Assembly (NCBI GenBank): GCA_016764895.1
Contig: JAESRA010000189.1
Coordinates: 1 to 43,912, forward strand
Origin: Phycisphaerales bacterium
GTDB lineage: Bacteria > Planctomycetota > Phycisphaerae > Phycisphaerales > UBA1924
Reading direction: 5' to 3'
Length of the DNA stretch: 43,912 nt
Shown here: positions 10,299-19,578 of the stretch, piece by piece
How positions within the stretch are numbered: the first letter of the stretch is position 1
How the letters are laid out: every line of letters starts with the position of its first letter
Notes under the pieces: generated by a model
The model's database searches: none
What the model saw: only the letters and a program-made list of their open reading frames with translations
Told to the model about the DNA's origin: nothing
Position numbers and translations under genes: made by a program

Positions 10299-12140
10299 AT
10301 GTGTGGCATCGTCGCCTACATCGGAAACAAACCCGCCCAGCCCCTCCTTCTCGAAGGACTCAAACGGCTCGAATACCGCGGCTACGACTCCGCAGGCATC
10401 GCCGCCATCAACGGCAAAGGCCTGCAGATCATCAAAGCCGTCGGACGCGTCATGAATCTCGAAAAAGAACTCGAATCCATCGGCGGAATCGAAGGCTCCA
10501 TCGGCATCGCGCACACCCGCTGGGCAACCCACGGCATCGTCAACCACGCCAACGCACACCCACACCAAGACCGCGACCACGGCATCTCCCTGGTCCACAA
10601 CGGCATCATCGAAAACTACGCCTCGCTCCGCACGCTCCTCGAAGAAAAAGGCCACCAGTTCCACACCGAAACCGACACCGAAGTCCTCGGCATGCTCATC
10701 TCACACTTCTACGACCTAGGCGCGGGCATGAGCCTCGAAAAATCAGTCCAAGCAGCACTCAGAGAAGTCCGCGGCGCCTACGCCATCGCCGTCATCTGCC
10801 AGCAGGAACCCGATGTCATGGTCTGCGCCCGCAAGGGCTCACCCCTCTTGATCGGCATCGGCAACGGCGAGTACATTGTCGCCTCAGACCCCAGCGCGAT
10901 CGTCGCACACGCCACCACCGCCATCACCCTCGATGACTACTCCGTCGCACGCCTCACCCGCGACGGCTTCCGCACCACGACCGTTGACAATGTCGAACTG
11001 ACCCCAAAGATCATGGAACTCGAAATGGAACTCGAAGAAATCGAGCTCGGCGACTTCCCGCACTACATGCTCAAAGAAATCTACGAACAGCCAGAGGCCA
11101 TCGCCCGCTGTCTCAAAGGCCGCCTCGACAAAAACGAAGGCAAGGTCGTCCTCGGCGGGCTCATGAACTTCTCCAAAGAACTCGTCAAGAGCCGCCGCAT
11201 CATCCTCACCGCCCAAGGCACCGCCCTCCACTCGGCCATGATCGGCGAGTATCTCCTCGAAGACCTCGCCAAAATCCCCGCCGAATGCGAATACGCCTCC
11301 GAGTTTCGCTACCGCAACCCGATTATCGAAGACCGCTCGGTCGTCATCGCGGTATCCCAGTCCGGCGAAACCGCCGACACCCTCGCCGCCCTCCACGAAT
11401 CCAAAGACCGTGGGGCCTTGTCCCTCGGCGTCATCAATGTCGTCGGCTCCACCATCGCAAGAGAAACCGACACCGGGGTCTACCTCCGCGTCGGCCCAGA
11501 AATCGGCGTTGCCAGTACCAAAGCATTCACCGGCCAAGTCGCCGTCCTCACCATGATTGCCCTCTTCATGGCCCGCCGCCGGATGATGTCTCCCGAAGCC
11601 AGCGCCCGCCTCATGCGAGAACTCGACCGCGTCCCCGACATGATCCAGCAGGTCCTTGAAACCAACGACCGCATCAAAGAGATCACCGCCAAATATGTCC
11701 ACCGCGAGAACTGGCTCTTCCTCGGACGCGGCTACAACTACCCAACCGCACTCGAAGGCGCCCTCAAACTCAAAGAAATCTCCTACATCCACGCCGAGGG
11801 CATGCCCGCCGCCGAAATGAAGCACGGCCCCATCGCCCTCATCGACGAAGGAATGCCCGTCGTCTTCATCGCCAATCAAGGCAACCAGTACGAGAAGGTC
11901 CTGAGCAACATCGAAGAGGTCCGCGCCCGAGGCGGCCATGTCATCGCCGTCGCCACAGAAGGCGACAAACAAATCGAATCCCTCGCCGAAGATGTTCTGT
12001 ACATTCCGCAGGTCGAAGAGTGCCTGAGTCCAATGGTCGCCGTGATTCCACTCCAACTTTTGGCCTACCACGCGGCTGTTCTAAGAGGCCACGATGTCGA
12101 CAAACCAAGGAACCTCGCCAAGTCCGTGACGGTCGAGTGA
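10299..12140 (+). CDS. glmS: Glutamine--fructose-6-phosphate aminotransferase (isomerizing)
   Basis: A 613-residue enzyme, close to the usual 609, that converts fructose-6-phosphate and glutamine to glucosamine-6-phosphate, the first step of UDP-GlcNAc synthesis. I placed the start at ATG 10299 because the product then begins MCGIVAYIGN, with the catalytic N-terminal cysteine at position 2, and GGAG lies eight bases upstream. An in-frame start at 10083 would bury that cysteine. The glutaminase domain covers about 1-220, with the signatures EYRGYDSAGIA and HTRWATHG. Two SIS isomerase domains follow, with SQSGETADT visible, and the protein ends LAKSVTVE as in the family. UDP-GlcNAc is also the usual substrate of WecA-type enzymes such as the one at 22947-24248. 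Confidence 0.97.
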   Translation: MCGIVAYIGNKPAQPLLLEGLKRLEYRGYDSAGIAAINGKGLQIIKAVGRVMNLEKELESIGGIEGSIGIAHTRWATHGIVNHANAHPHQDRDHGISLVHNGIIENYASLRTLLEEKGHQFHTETDTEVLGMLISHFYDLGAGMSLEKSVQAALREVRGAYAIAVICQQEPDVMVCARKGSPLLIGIGNGEYIVASDPSAIVAHATTAITLDDYSVARLTRDGFRTTTVDNVELTPKIMELEMELEEIELGDFPHYMLKEIYEQPEAIARCLKGRLDKNEGKVVLGGLMNFSKELVKSRRIILTAQGTALHSAMIGEYLLEDLAKIPAECEYASEFRYRNPIIEDRSVVIAVSQSGETADTLAALHESKDRGALSLGVINVVGSTIARETDTGVYLRVGPEIGVASTKAFTGQVAVLTMIALFMARRRMMSPEASARLMRELDRVPDMIQQVLETNDRIKEITAKYVHRENWLFLGRGYNYPTALEGALKLKEISYIHAEGMPAAEMKHGPIALIDEGMPVVFIANQGNQYEKVLSNIEEVRARGGHVIAVATEGDKQIESLAEDVLYIPQVEECLSPMVAVIPLQLLAYHAAVLRGHDVDKPRNLAKSVTVE

Positions 12141-12142
12141 GA

Positions 12143-12640
12143 ATGACTTGGTTCACGCTCAAAAAACAGATGGTTCGACGAAGATGGAGCCGGCGTGCGA
12201 CGGTTGGCGTGGTGAAACCGTTCCGGAAGAGTGCAAAGGTTCGTGCGGTGTCGAAATGCTACTCCATCGGATGGATGATTCTGTCCTGGTGGTATTTGCT
12301 TATAGTTGGATACTGGGGGGGGTTATATCTTGTACTTCGGATCGCGGTCGACAAAGAGTCTGATCAACTCAACAAAGTAATCTTTGACAATCTCCATGGC
12401 TACCTCTATGGATTTTATGTGATCCCGATTTTGGTACCACTCGCATTCCTGCTAGTTTTCTTTGGCCGAAAGAAAGTGTCGCGTGCGGTGATCCGCACTC
12501 GCGGGAATTTGTGCCTCAACTGTGCTTATGACCTCCGAGGCCGAGCTCTAAATGATCATGTTTGCCCTGAATGCGGGAAGATATCACCCCGCCGAGAATG
12601 TGTCCGCCTCTGGGCCAAACTCCTCCGTTCCCGGATCTAA
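12143..12640 (+). CDS. Small membrane protein with C-terminal zinc-ribbon-like motif
   Basis: An unrecognised 165-residue protein. It has a strongly basic N-terminus, two hydrophobic segments (around residues 45-65 and 88-108), and a C-terminal paired-cysteine module CLNCAYDLRG...CPECG that looks like a small zinc ribbon. In my experience this CxxCxYDLRG/CPxCG tail is common in uncharacterised Phycisphaerae proteins; I have not checked a database. The ATG is 2 bases after the glmS stop, so expression is probably coupled to glmS. No enzymatic motif is visible. A longer in-frame start at 12020 would overlap glmS and is unlikely. Confidence 0.65.
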   Translation: MTWFTLKKQMVRRRWSRRATVGVVKPFRKSAKVRAVSKCYSIGWMILSWWYLLIVGYWGGLYLVLRIAVDKESDQLNKVIFDNLHGYLYGFYVIPILVPLAFLLVFFGRKKVSRAVIRTRGNLCLNCAYDLRGRALNDHVCPECGKISPRRECVRLWAKLLRSRI

Positions 12641-12747
12641 CCCCAAGGTCCCCTTTTGAGTTCTCAGTTCCCATAAAACCAAAACTCCCCTCAAGTCCCA
12701 TATCAAAGGTTCCGATAGCCACTCAGTACCTCTGTAAAAGGACAGCT

Positions 12748-13344
12748 ATGAGCGTCATTCTCGCCACATCCCAACTCACCCGCAGGCCTCCCGTCGAGGT
12801 CGAAACCAACCCAGGCCTCACCGCCAACGGGATCACCCTCCGCCCACTCGGCTACGCCGACGAATCCGCCTTCATCGAAGCCCTCAACCGCTCCCGCCTC
12901 CCGCTCCGCCGTTGGATTCCGCTGGAAAAAACAGGCGAATCCCCAACCGACTACTTCCATCGCCAACTCCAAAAAACAATCCAAGGCGACAAATCAGGAA
13001 CCGCCTGCCGACGAGCGATCTTCCTGAGCGACAATACCTTTGCAGGCATGGTCAACATCATCAAGATCGAACGAGGCATGGAATGGACCGCCGAAGCCAA
13101 CTGGTGGATCGACTCGGCTTGTGCCGGCAAGGGTCTCGCCACCCAAGCCCTCCAGCTCCTCCTCGACCACGCAATGGCCGACATGCCCATCGGGCTCGGC
13201 CTCCACCAAATCCGAGCCATGATCTGCCTGGACAATCCGGGTTCAGTCCGAGTCGCCGAAAAACTCGGCTTCAAAAACTCAGGCAACACCGACCTCCTCG
13301 AAGTCAACAACGCCTTCATCACCCACCACGAGTTCCGCCTCTAA
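12748..13344 (+). CDS. GNAT-family N-acetyltransferase (RimJ/RimL-like)
   Basis: A 198-residue acetyltransferase. The N-terminal part ITLRPLGYADESAFIEALNRS and the acyl-CoA pyrophosphate-binding loop CAGKGLATQALQLLL are typical of GNAT enzymes of the RimJ/RimL type. The C-terminal NPGSVRVAEKLGFKNSG is the usual final strand-helix. The substrate could be a ribosomal protein N-terminus, another protein or a small amine and cannot be decided. The ATG at 12748 is preceded by AAAAGGAC, a good ribosome-binding site. An in-frame upstream start at 12571 is unsupported. Confidence 0.85.
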   Translation: MSVILATSQLTRRPPVEVETNPGLTANGITLRPLGYADESAFIEALNRSRLPLRRWIPLEKTGESPTDYFHRQLQKTIQGDKSGTACRRAIFLSDNTFAGMVNIIKIERGMEWTAEANWWIDSACAGKGLATQALQLLLDHAMADMPIGLGLHQIRAMICLDNPGSVRVAEKLGFKNSGNTDLLEVNNAFITHHEFRL

Positions 13345-13668
13345 CGAGCCGCGACCGTCAGGGAGTGGTCTTCTGCACTCCTAAACCGAACCCAAACAAA
13401 AAAACGAAATCACACCGCTTGCGTGAAAAACTTTCGATTTTTCAACCCCACTTTGCCATCAATTCAGCACGCCGTCCTCTGATGGATTCAAAGGCGATAA
13501 ATAGCTCTTTACTCCTGCGTAGGCAATGAATTGCGCCCATCTTGGGCGTGTGGCTGTGCGCCAAAAAATACAGGGTTTGGTCCATGGTCGGGTGCCCCAA
13601 ATTTGCCTTTGGAGCATTCACGCATACGGTCTAAGTTCGCATTCAATTCCAAAAAATGGAGCACCCAT
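13345..13668. other. 324-base intergenic region before the GH35-like gene
   Basis: No convincing gene. It contains a 6-bp hairpin GGAGTG/CACTCC (13362-13367 and 13376-13381) just after the acetyltransferase gene. A second hairpin, CGCCCA-TCT-TGGGCG, sits at 13534-13548. An A/T-richer stretch spans about 13383-13445. None is followed by a clean T-tract on the plus strand. The promoter of the downstream gene presumably lies here but I could not identify it. Confidence 0.3.
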
Positions 13669-16431
13669 ATGCCAACTGCAAACTTCGATTCCCGCACCCT
13701 TTCCATCGACGGCAAACGAATCTGGATCGTCTCAGGTTCCATGCACTTCCAACGCATCCCCCGTGATCTCTGGGAAGACCGCATCCGCACCGCCAAAGCA
13801 GCCGGGCTCAACACCATCGAAACCCCCATCTTCTGGAATCTCATCGAATCCCGCCCAGGATCCTTTGACTTCAAAGGCAACAACGACATCAAGCATTTCA
13901 TGTCCCTGCTCGCCAAGCACAACATGCAAGCCATCATCCGCCCCGGCCCATTCATCGGCGCCGGCTGGGACCTCGGCGGCCTCCCCGCATGGCTCCTCAA
14001 CATCGCCGATGTCAAACTCCGAGCCCCCAACCAACCATTCCTCGAAGCCGTTGGCAAATACTTCAACGCCCTCGCCAAACAAATCAAAACCATGCAGGCC
14101 TCCGTCACCCTCGGTGGCCCGCTCATCATGGTTCAAAACGAATCACAATGGGACTGCGACGATCAACTCGCCGCAACTAAATACCTCGGCGAACTCGCTC
14201 GCTACCTCCGCGAAGCAGGATTCACCGTCCCCAAGGTCAACGCCAACAACCTCTGGCAAGGCGTCGAAGGCGAAATCGACGGCTGGACCGGCGAAGGTGA
14301 CATGTTCGCCATTATGCGTCAGCTCAAAGCCGTTCGCCCAGACCAACCCACCGTCGTCATCGACTATGGCCCGCTCCGCCGTCCGATCTTCGGTCAACCA
14401 CTCGAAGAAACCGTTGACGGCTACACCCTCCAACGACAACTCGGCGAGATCATGTCCGCCGGCGGGCAGTTCAACCTCGCCAACTTCATGTCCGGCACTT
14501 CCTTCGGGTTCTGGGCCGGCCAAGCCAGCGCAAGCGAACCATGCGCCTACGCCCCAACTTACGATGCCGGCGCCCTCGTTGACGAGCATGGCCGCATGAC
14601 CAAAGCCATGGGGCCTGTCCGCCGCTTGCTCACCTTTGGGTCCTCGTTCTCAAGAGTCCTCGCCCATACCGAAAACGCAACTCCACCAGTCGTCATCGAC
14701 CCCGTCGTCGACGAAGACGCCATCCAAGGCCACATCGTCAACCAAATGAACGGCTCACAAGGCAACATTATCTTTATCTTCTCGCCACCAAAGGCACGCT
14801 CAGGCACCATCAACCTCCTTCTCGGCGACGGCTCATCCCTCCCCGTCCGTCTCGGTACACAACGCGTCCACTGGTGCCTGACCGAAGTCAATCTTTCACC
14901 AAAACACACCCTCGATTACACATCACTCTGCGCCCTCTCATCAACCGAAGACACGCTCGTACTTTTCGGACCGGGCGGCGCCACCGGCGAAGTTTCGATC
15001 AACTCCTCCCCGCTCGTCGTCGAGGTCCCCAAAGGCCGCAAACCCATCACCATCATGCACGAAGGGATCTGCGTCGTCGTCGTTTCAGAAGATGTCGTCG
15101 ACGAAACCTACATGCTCGGATCAGAGGTCTTTGCCGGTGTTCACGGGCTCACAGTCGACGGCGTCCCCATGCCCTCGCCAAACGGCAAAACCCACACACA
15201 CATCACCCCCGATGGTAAATCCAAGACCTCCAACACCAAGCCCGTCGACCGCGATCCACCAGAAAAACTCCCAAAAATCACCATGGGAAACTGGGAATGT
15301 GCAGAAACCCAAGAGCACACAGACGGCACAAGCCCCCGCTACGCAGTCATCCCAGGCCCAGCAGACCTCTCAGAACTCGGCACCCCCTACGGCTACGGCT
15401 GGTACAAAATTAATCTCAAATCAGCCCCAAACGGCAAAGTTAAATTCGCCGCACCACAATCCAGCGACCGCCTCCAGTTCTTCCTCGATGGTGAACCCGT
15501 CGGCATGATCGGTTCAGGACCCGCCGCAGGCGACACCATCACCGTGAATTTGAAAGCCGATTCCAAGAACCTCGTCGCCTTAGCCGACAACACAGGCCGC
15601 ATCTCAGGCGGTTCGGTCATGAACGAACACAAAGGGCTCTTCGGACACATCATCGAGGACATCGCATTCAAGCCGGGCAAGTCCAAAATCGTCACCGGTG
15701 ATCCGATCGATGTTCTCGCATACACCACCCCCGTCTTCGGAGTCCGCCAAGGCGAAACAACCCACCACAGCCGAATCCAATGGTCATTCAAGCACCTCAA
15801 AAAATCCTCGATCTACTTCGAGATCCCCCCAATCAACGCCAGACTCATCATCATCCTCAACGACGAACCAATCCGTCTCGTCGGAGCGATGCGCAGAACC
15901 ATGATCGAGCTTGACAATGAAACCATCAAACGCGGCAACAATGTCCTTGAGTTTGCGATCCATCTGGATTCACCAAGCCACGAGCAGGCCGACGAACTCG
16001 CCCAGGAAATCCTCGAAACATTGACCAAGCAAATCGCATTTGTCGAGGGTGCTAATGTCATCTCCGAAAAATGCGAATGGTCATTTGCCAAATGGGAAGC
16101 CCCGAGCGAGATCGATTTCGATACCGTTTCAAAGACCAAACTCGCCTCGACAGGCAAGCCAAGCTGGTGGAAAACCACATTCAAAGCACCCGCAATGGAC
16201 CTCGCTTTCTCGCTCGATACCGCCGGGCTCTCCAAAGGCCAGGCCTATATCAACGGCCACGCACTCGGACGCTTCTTCGCCTCGACCGTAGACGGCAAAC
16301 CAATCGAACCCGTCCTCGAACTCGCGATCCCATCATGCTGGATCAATGAAGACGCAAGCAACGAACTGCTCATCTTCGACGAACACGGCGCCTCACCCGC
16401 AAAAGTGAAACTCAATATTGACCGCATGTAA
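13669..16431 (+). CDS. GH35-like protein (beta-galactosidase family) with substituted catalytic residues
   Basis: A 920-residue protein. The first ~330 residues align with the GH35 TIM barrel: IDGKRIWIVSGSMHFQRIP, the ETPIFWNLIESRPG block, RPGPFIGAGWDLGGLPAWL, and ANFMSGTSFGFWAG. The remainder should form the beta-sandwich domains seen in large GH35 enzymes. Active GH35 enzymes have an ENE motif whose second Glu is the acid/base; here the aligned residues read E158-S-Q160. The nucleophile Glu in the SEFYTGW-type segment aligns to D232 (VVIDYGPLRRPIFGQP). No signal peptide is evident, so it may be cytoplasmic. ATG 13669 has GGAG upstream. It is either a GH35 enzyme with altered chemistry or a non-catalytic sugar-binding relative. 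Confidence 0.85.
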   Translation: MPTANFDSRTLSIDGKRIWIVSGSMHFQRIPRDLWEDRIRTAKAAGLNTIETPIFWNLIESRPGSFDFKGNNDIKHFMSLLAKHNMQAIIRPGPFIGAGWDLGGLPAWLLNIADVKLRAPNQPFLEAVGKYFNALAKQIKTMQASVTLGGPLIMVQNESQWDCDDQLAATKYLGELARYLREAGFTVPKVNANNLWQGVEGEIDGWTGEGDMFAIMRQLKAVRPDQPTVVIDYGPLRRPIFGQPLEETVDGYTLQRQLGEIMSAGGQFNLANFMSGTSFGFWAGQASASEPCAYAPTYDAGALVDEHGRMTKAMGPVRRLLTFGSSFSRVLAHTENATPPVVIDPVVDEDAIQGHIVNQMNGSQGNIIFIFSPPKARSGTINLLLGDGSSLPVRLGTQRVHWCLTEVNLSPKHTLDYTSLCALSSTEDTLVLFGPGGATGEVSINSSPLVVEVPKGRKPITIMHEGICVVVVSEDVVDETYMLGSEVFAGVHGLTVDGVPMPSPNGKTHTHITPDGKSKTSNTKPVDRDPPEKLPKITMGNWECAETQEHTDGTSPRYAVIPGPADLSELGTPYGYGWYKINLKSAPNGKVKFAAPQSSDRLQFFLDGEPVGMIGSGPAAGDTITVNLKADSKNLVALADNTGRISGGSVMNEHKGLFGHIIEDIAFKPGKSKIVTGDPIDVLAYTTPVFGVRQGETTHHSRIQWSFKHLKKSSIYFEIPPINARLIIILNDEPIRLVGAMRRTMIELDNETIKRGNNVLEFAIHLDSPSHEQADELAQEILETLTKQIAFVEGANVISEKCEWSFAKWEAPSEIDFDTVSKTKLASTGKPSWWKTTFKAPAMDLAFSLDTAGLSKGQAYINGHALGRFFASTVDGKPIEPVLELAIPSCWINEDASNELLIFDEHGASPAKVKLNIDRM

Positions 16432-16466
16432 GTTGCATGCAAGTTATATGTCATCAGGGTTCAGGT

Positions 16467-17591
16467 TCAGGGCGAAGGGACAATCGAATCAAACTCAGCG
16501 GTGAGCGTGTCGAGCTCGCTCTGCGCCTTGCGGAGTTCGTTGCCCGCTTTGGTGAGCTTGGCCTTGATCTGTCCATCGCCCCGGCCAGCATTCTCTTGAG
16601 CTTCAAGCATCGTGATTGCGTTGGTGAATAACTGGACCTGCATCTTGGCCATTCTCATTGCCCGGGACAACTCAATCCGCTTGGCCTGATCCATCGTGGC
16701 CTGGGCGTTGGTGCGGTTTGACCAAGGCTCGATCCGCCCGCGGATCACCGTCCCCACGCCGACATAAATATCCCGCGCCGACCCATGACTCACCACCATC
16801 GGCCAACGCCTCGCATTTGACGCCCGGAACGACCCAGGCTTCTCTGGATACCCCGCACTGAGCCAATCCTCAGCACGAATATGGTCGCCAAATCGGTGGC
16901 CCTCAGAAATCAAAATCCCACGCCTCGCCCAGCGGATAGCGATCGCCCGATCAGCAATTCCTCGCCCGATCGGAGCAGCCCCGGCCAGCAATCTGTACGA
17001 ACCCAAAGGCAAATCCATATCAAGCACCTGCTCGCCCCGCTGAATAAGCAGATTGAGCGTCTGGCCCGGCTCATGACTCAATATAACCGCTCGCAATTCT
17101 TCAGATGTAGTCAACGCTCTCCCATCGGCTCCAACAATCAAATCCCCAGGCATCAGCATCCCCGCTGCTGGGAAGCGATCAACTTCCTTCACAACCGTAC
17201 TAATCTCAACGCCCCCGTCCCGCACTGCTCCAAACCCAACCCCAAGCCCAGCTTTGGGTGTCTGTCCGAACAACTCACGAGCCGCAATCCGCAGCCGCGA
17301 CATCGCCTCAGAACTCAATCCGCCCCGATCCGGGTCGTTCGTCGAACCTTTGGCGATCACCTCAGCAAGCATCGCCAGTTCAAATCCTTCATTGGCATCC
17401 CCGATCATCCGCGTCGCCCGCTCGCGGACCTCCCAGGATTCATCATCGAGCAATTTAATAAGTTTAACCAAGCGTTGCTCATCCGAAGTCGCCGGTTGCA
17501 CGATCTGGCCAATCGCAGTATTGGGTACGATGACAACCGCAGCCAAACCCACCGAAAGAACAAGAACTAAAAGCCGCTTCAACATACGCAT
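16467..17591 (-). CDS. Exported PDZ-domain protein with HEAT-like N-terminal helices
   Basis: A roughly 374-residue protein starting MRMLKRLLVLVLSVGLAAVVI, a signal peptide or membrane anchor. Residues about 40-115 have paired helices reminiscent of one or two HEAT-like repeats (LVKLIKLLDDESWEVRERAT). Residues about 115-200 form a PDZ domain (FPAAGMLMPGDLIVGADG). The C-terminus (about 300-370) is charged and coiled-coil-like. No protease triad is present, so this is a binding protein rather than a DegP-type enzyme. The start is uncertain: no clear ribosome-binding site precedes ATG 17591, ATG 17585, GTG 17600 or TTG 17603. It is the last gene of a probable five-gene minus-strand run and converges on the GH35-like gene. 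Confidence 0.7.
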   Translation of the reverse strand: MRMLKRLLVLVLSVGLAAVVIVPNTAIGQIVQPATSDEQRLVKLIKLLDDESWEVRERATRMIGDANEGFELAMLAEVIAKGSTNDPDRGGLSSEAMSRLRIAARELFGQTPKAGLGVGFGAVRDGGVEISTVVKEVDRFPAAGMLMPGDLIVGADGRALTTSEELRAVILSHEPGQTLNLLIQRGEQVLDMDLPLGSYRLLAGAAPIGRGIADRAIAIRWARRGILISEGHRFGDHIRAEDWLSAGYPEKPGSFRASNARRWPMVVSHGSARDIYVGVGTVIRGRIEPWSNRTNAQATMDQAKRIELSRAMRMAKMQVQLFTNAITMLEAQENAGRGDGQIKAKLTKAGNELRKAQSELDTLTAEFDSIVPSP

Positions 17592-17626
17592 ATCATACAC
17601 CAATACGCAAGCGACCCCAAATCAGT

Positions 17627-18568
17627 TCATCGGCTCTCAAGAGCGCGGACGATTTCAGCGTTATGTTCATCGAGCCACTGGGCTTTTTTCAAGGCCGCAC
17701 GAACCAATGCCGAAGGCTCGCCCTGGGTCATAGGGCTCCCCGCCAGTGCTTCATCGAGCAGCACCGCAGGCATCAACGCCCCGATCAGTCGAGGGTTTGG
17801 CGTAAACTCGGATTGTTCAAGGTACCCGTTCCACACCGCCAGCAGATGTTCCATGCTGGGTTCAGCGGGGATTTCATCGCTTGCTCCAGCCAATCCTGCC
17901 GGGCGTTTCATCGAGAGGTACACCAACGCCTGGGCAAGTTCCCGGTCGCGCGATCCGAGCCGGCAGTTGTCAAAATCACAGATCGCAACAATCTCAGGGC
18001 CATCAAAGATCATGTTCCCAGGATGCCAGTCCCCGTGGATAATCGCTGCAGGCCGAGCGTTGGCGCGGTGGGCATCGAGCCCATATTCAAGAATCCGCTT
18101 TGCGTTCGCCTGAGATTCTTCAGAAAGCCCAAGCCCCGAGGCCCGCTCAGGATTGACCACGACCGATTCAACCGTCGCCTCAAAACTCGTCGTGATCGAA
18201 TCCATCGCCCGGTGCAACTCGCCCAGCAACATCCCCGATTGCCGTGCATGACCAACGGATTGATCAAACATCGTCCCCTCGATAAACACAAACAACTCGT
18301 AAGTCTTGTCCCCAATCTGACACATCGAGTTGTTATCCGCATTGGTCCCAATCAACGGCGGCACGCACACACCCTGAGCCAAACACCCCAGAATCACCTC
18401 ATGAGCAAACCCGACCAGCGTTGCGTACTCAAGCCCGCGTGCTCTCCTTTTGAGCAGCAGTTTACCGCGTTCACATTCGATCACCGCCTTGGGAGATTCG
18501 GCAGACCCCGCAATCATTTCTCGGATACTCTGGATTGATCCGATGGGGTAGTGCTTGAGCGCCGTCAT
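17627..18568 (-). CDS. Aminoglycoside phosphotransferase (APH)-fold kinase
   Basis: A 313-residue protein of the protein-kinase-like APH family. Visible features are a candidate ATP-binding Lys in the KLLLKRR strand (about K40), the catalytic loop HGDWHPGNM (H178, D180, N185), and the metal-binding CDFDN segment (D198 or D200). The family phosphorylates small molecules such as homoserine, choline, fructosamine, or antibiotics. The substrate here is unknown and a resistance role is not implied. I preferred ATG 18568 because the conserved domain begins right after it. A TTG at 18640, five bases past the yicC stop, would add 24 low-complexity residues and cannot be excluded. Confidence 0.82.
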   Translation of the reverse strand: MTALKHYPIGSIQSIREMIAGSAESPKAVIECERGKLLLKRRARGLEYATLVGFAHEVILGCLAQGVCVPPLIGTNADNNSMCQIGDKTYELFVFIEGTMFDQSVGHARQSGMLLGELHRAMDSITTSFEATVESVVVNPERASGLGLSEESQANAKRILEYGLDAHRANARPAAIIHGDWHPGNMIFDGPEIVAICDFDNCRLGSRDRELAQALVYLSMKRPAGLAGASDEIPAEPSMEHLLAVWNGYLEQSEFTPNPRLIGALMPAVLLDEALAGSPMTQGEPSALVRAALKKAQWLDEHNAEIVRALESR

Positions 18569-18645
18569 GATTTCGCTGCGCGCAAAGCTCGCCCGGGATG
18601 CAGGAGGTGTGGAAGGTGATGGGGTTGCTGGTGTTTGCAAACGCG

Positions 18646-19530
18646 CTACTCTGCGTTCTGGACCTGTTCTTTGATCCGATCAATCGCGCCCTTGATCTCT
18701 ACAATCAATCGGCTCATCGTTGCGTCAGGACTCTTTGACGAGATCGTGTTGGCTTCACGCAGGAGTTCCTGAGACAAGAAATCCATAGTTCGGCCGATCG
18801 GACGATCGTCGTTGTTCTCTAAGAGTTCGTTGAAGTGCTTGATGTGTTCCCCGAGCCGGACGATTTCTTCTGCAATATCCGTTTTTTCAGCATAAACCGC
18901 GATCTCGCGGATGATTTCTGCCTGATCGGCCTGTACATCAAACTCGCTCATCAGCGAATCCATCCGCGCTTTGAGCCGCTTCTCATAGTCAACCGCTACC
19001 CGCGGGGCGATCTCCTCGATCGTGGTCAGCCGCTCTGAAATGAACTGTAGGTTCATCGTCAGATCACTCGATAGCCCCAATCCCTCTCGCGTCCGCATCG
19101 AAACCATGTGCTCAAGAGCAAGCTCGACCAATGGCGAGAGTGCCTTGCGCGCTGATTGCAAGCGATTCTCTTCATTACCCGGCGGCTGAAGCACCCCCGG
19201 CAGGTTGACCAACTGCTCAACACTCACCTGATCAATCTTGCATCCCTTGGCATCAGCAATCTGCTGGGCATACGAGCGCAACGCGCCTTGATTAACCTTG
19301 AAGGCCGCCTTCTCGTTCTGCTCAGAACACCCGACCGTGATGACCACCGAACCACGCGAAACCTTCGAACGGATCATCTGTTCGAGTTCGGGTTCAAGTG
19401 TTTGGAGTCGTTCGGGAACACGCACCGTTGTTTTCAGATACTTGTTGTTCACACTGCGAACTTCAACACTGTAAAGTGAGCCATCAAACTGGCCCGATGC
19501 GTCGCCAAATCCTGTCATGCTTCGGATCAA
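18646..19530 (-). CDS. yicC: YicC/YloC-family endoribonuclease
   Basis: A 294-residue protein with both halves of the YicC family. The N-terminal part begins MIRSMTGFGDASG and contains SVEVRSVNNKYLK. The C-terminal DUF1732 region contains GRTMDFLSQELLREANTISSKS and ends EQVQNAE. Members of this family are reported to be RNases involved in RNA turnover. The start is a TTG at 19530. AGGAG lies seven bases upstream, and homologues begin MIxSMTGFG, so this non-ATG start is well supported over ATG 19518. The gene sits between secG and the phosphotransferase on the same strand. Confidence 0.92.
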   Translation of the reverse strand: MIRSMTGFGDASGQFDGSLYSVEVRSVNNKYLKTTVRVPERLQTLEPELEQMIRSKVSRGSVVITVGCSEQNEKAAFKVNQGALRSYAQQIADAKGCKIDQVSVEQLVNLPGVLQPPGNEENRLQSARKALSPLVELALEHMVSMRTREGLGLSSDLTMNLQFISERLTTIEEIAPRVAVDYEKRLKARMDSLMSEFDVQADQAEIIREIAVYAEKTDIAEEIVRLGEHIKHFNELLENNDDRPIGRTMDFLSQELLREANTISSKSPDATMSRLIVEIKGAIDRIKEQVQNAE

Positions 19531-19578
19531 GTGTGGGCTCCTGGTGCGTGTATTGCAGCGTGTATAGAACGAGTTCGA

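Noticed and set aside
10884-12071. 395-codon open frame on the minus strand opposite glmS
   Set aside because: Its composition is extreme (Gly, Asp, Phe, Val), it is antisense to glmS, and it has no recognisable motif.
13526-14599. 357-codon plus-strand frame overlapping the GH35-like gene
   Set aside because: Ser/Pro/Thr-rich frameshifted shadow of a gene with clear family motifs; no start signal.
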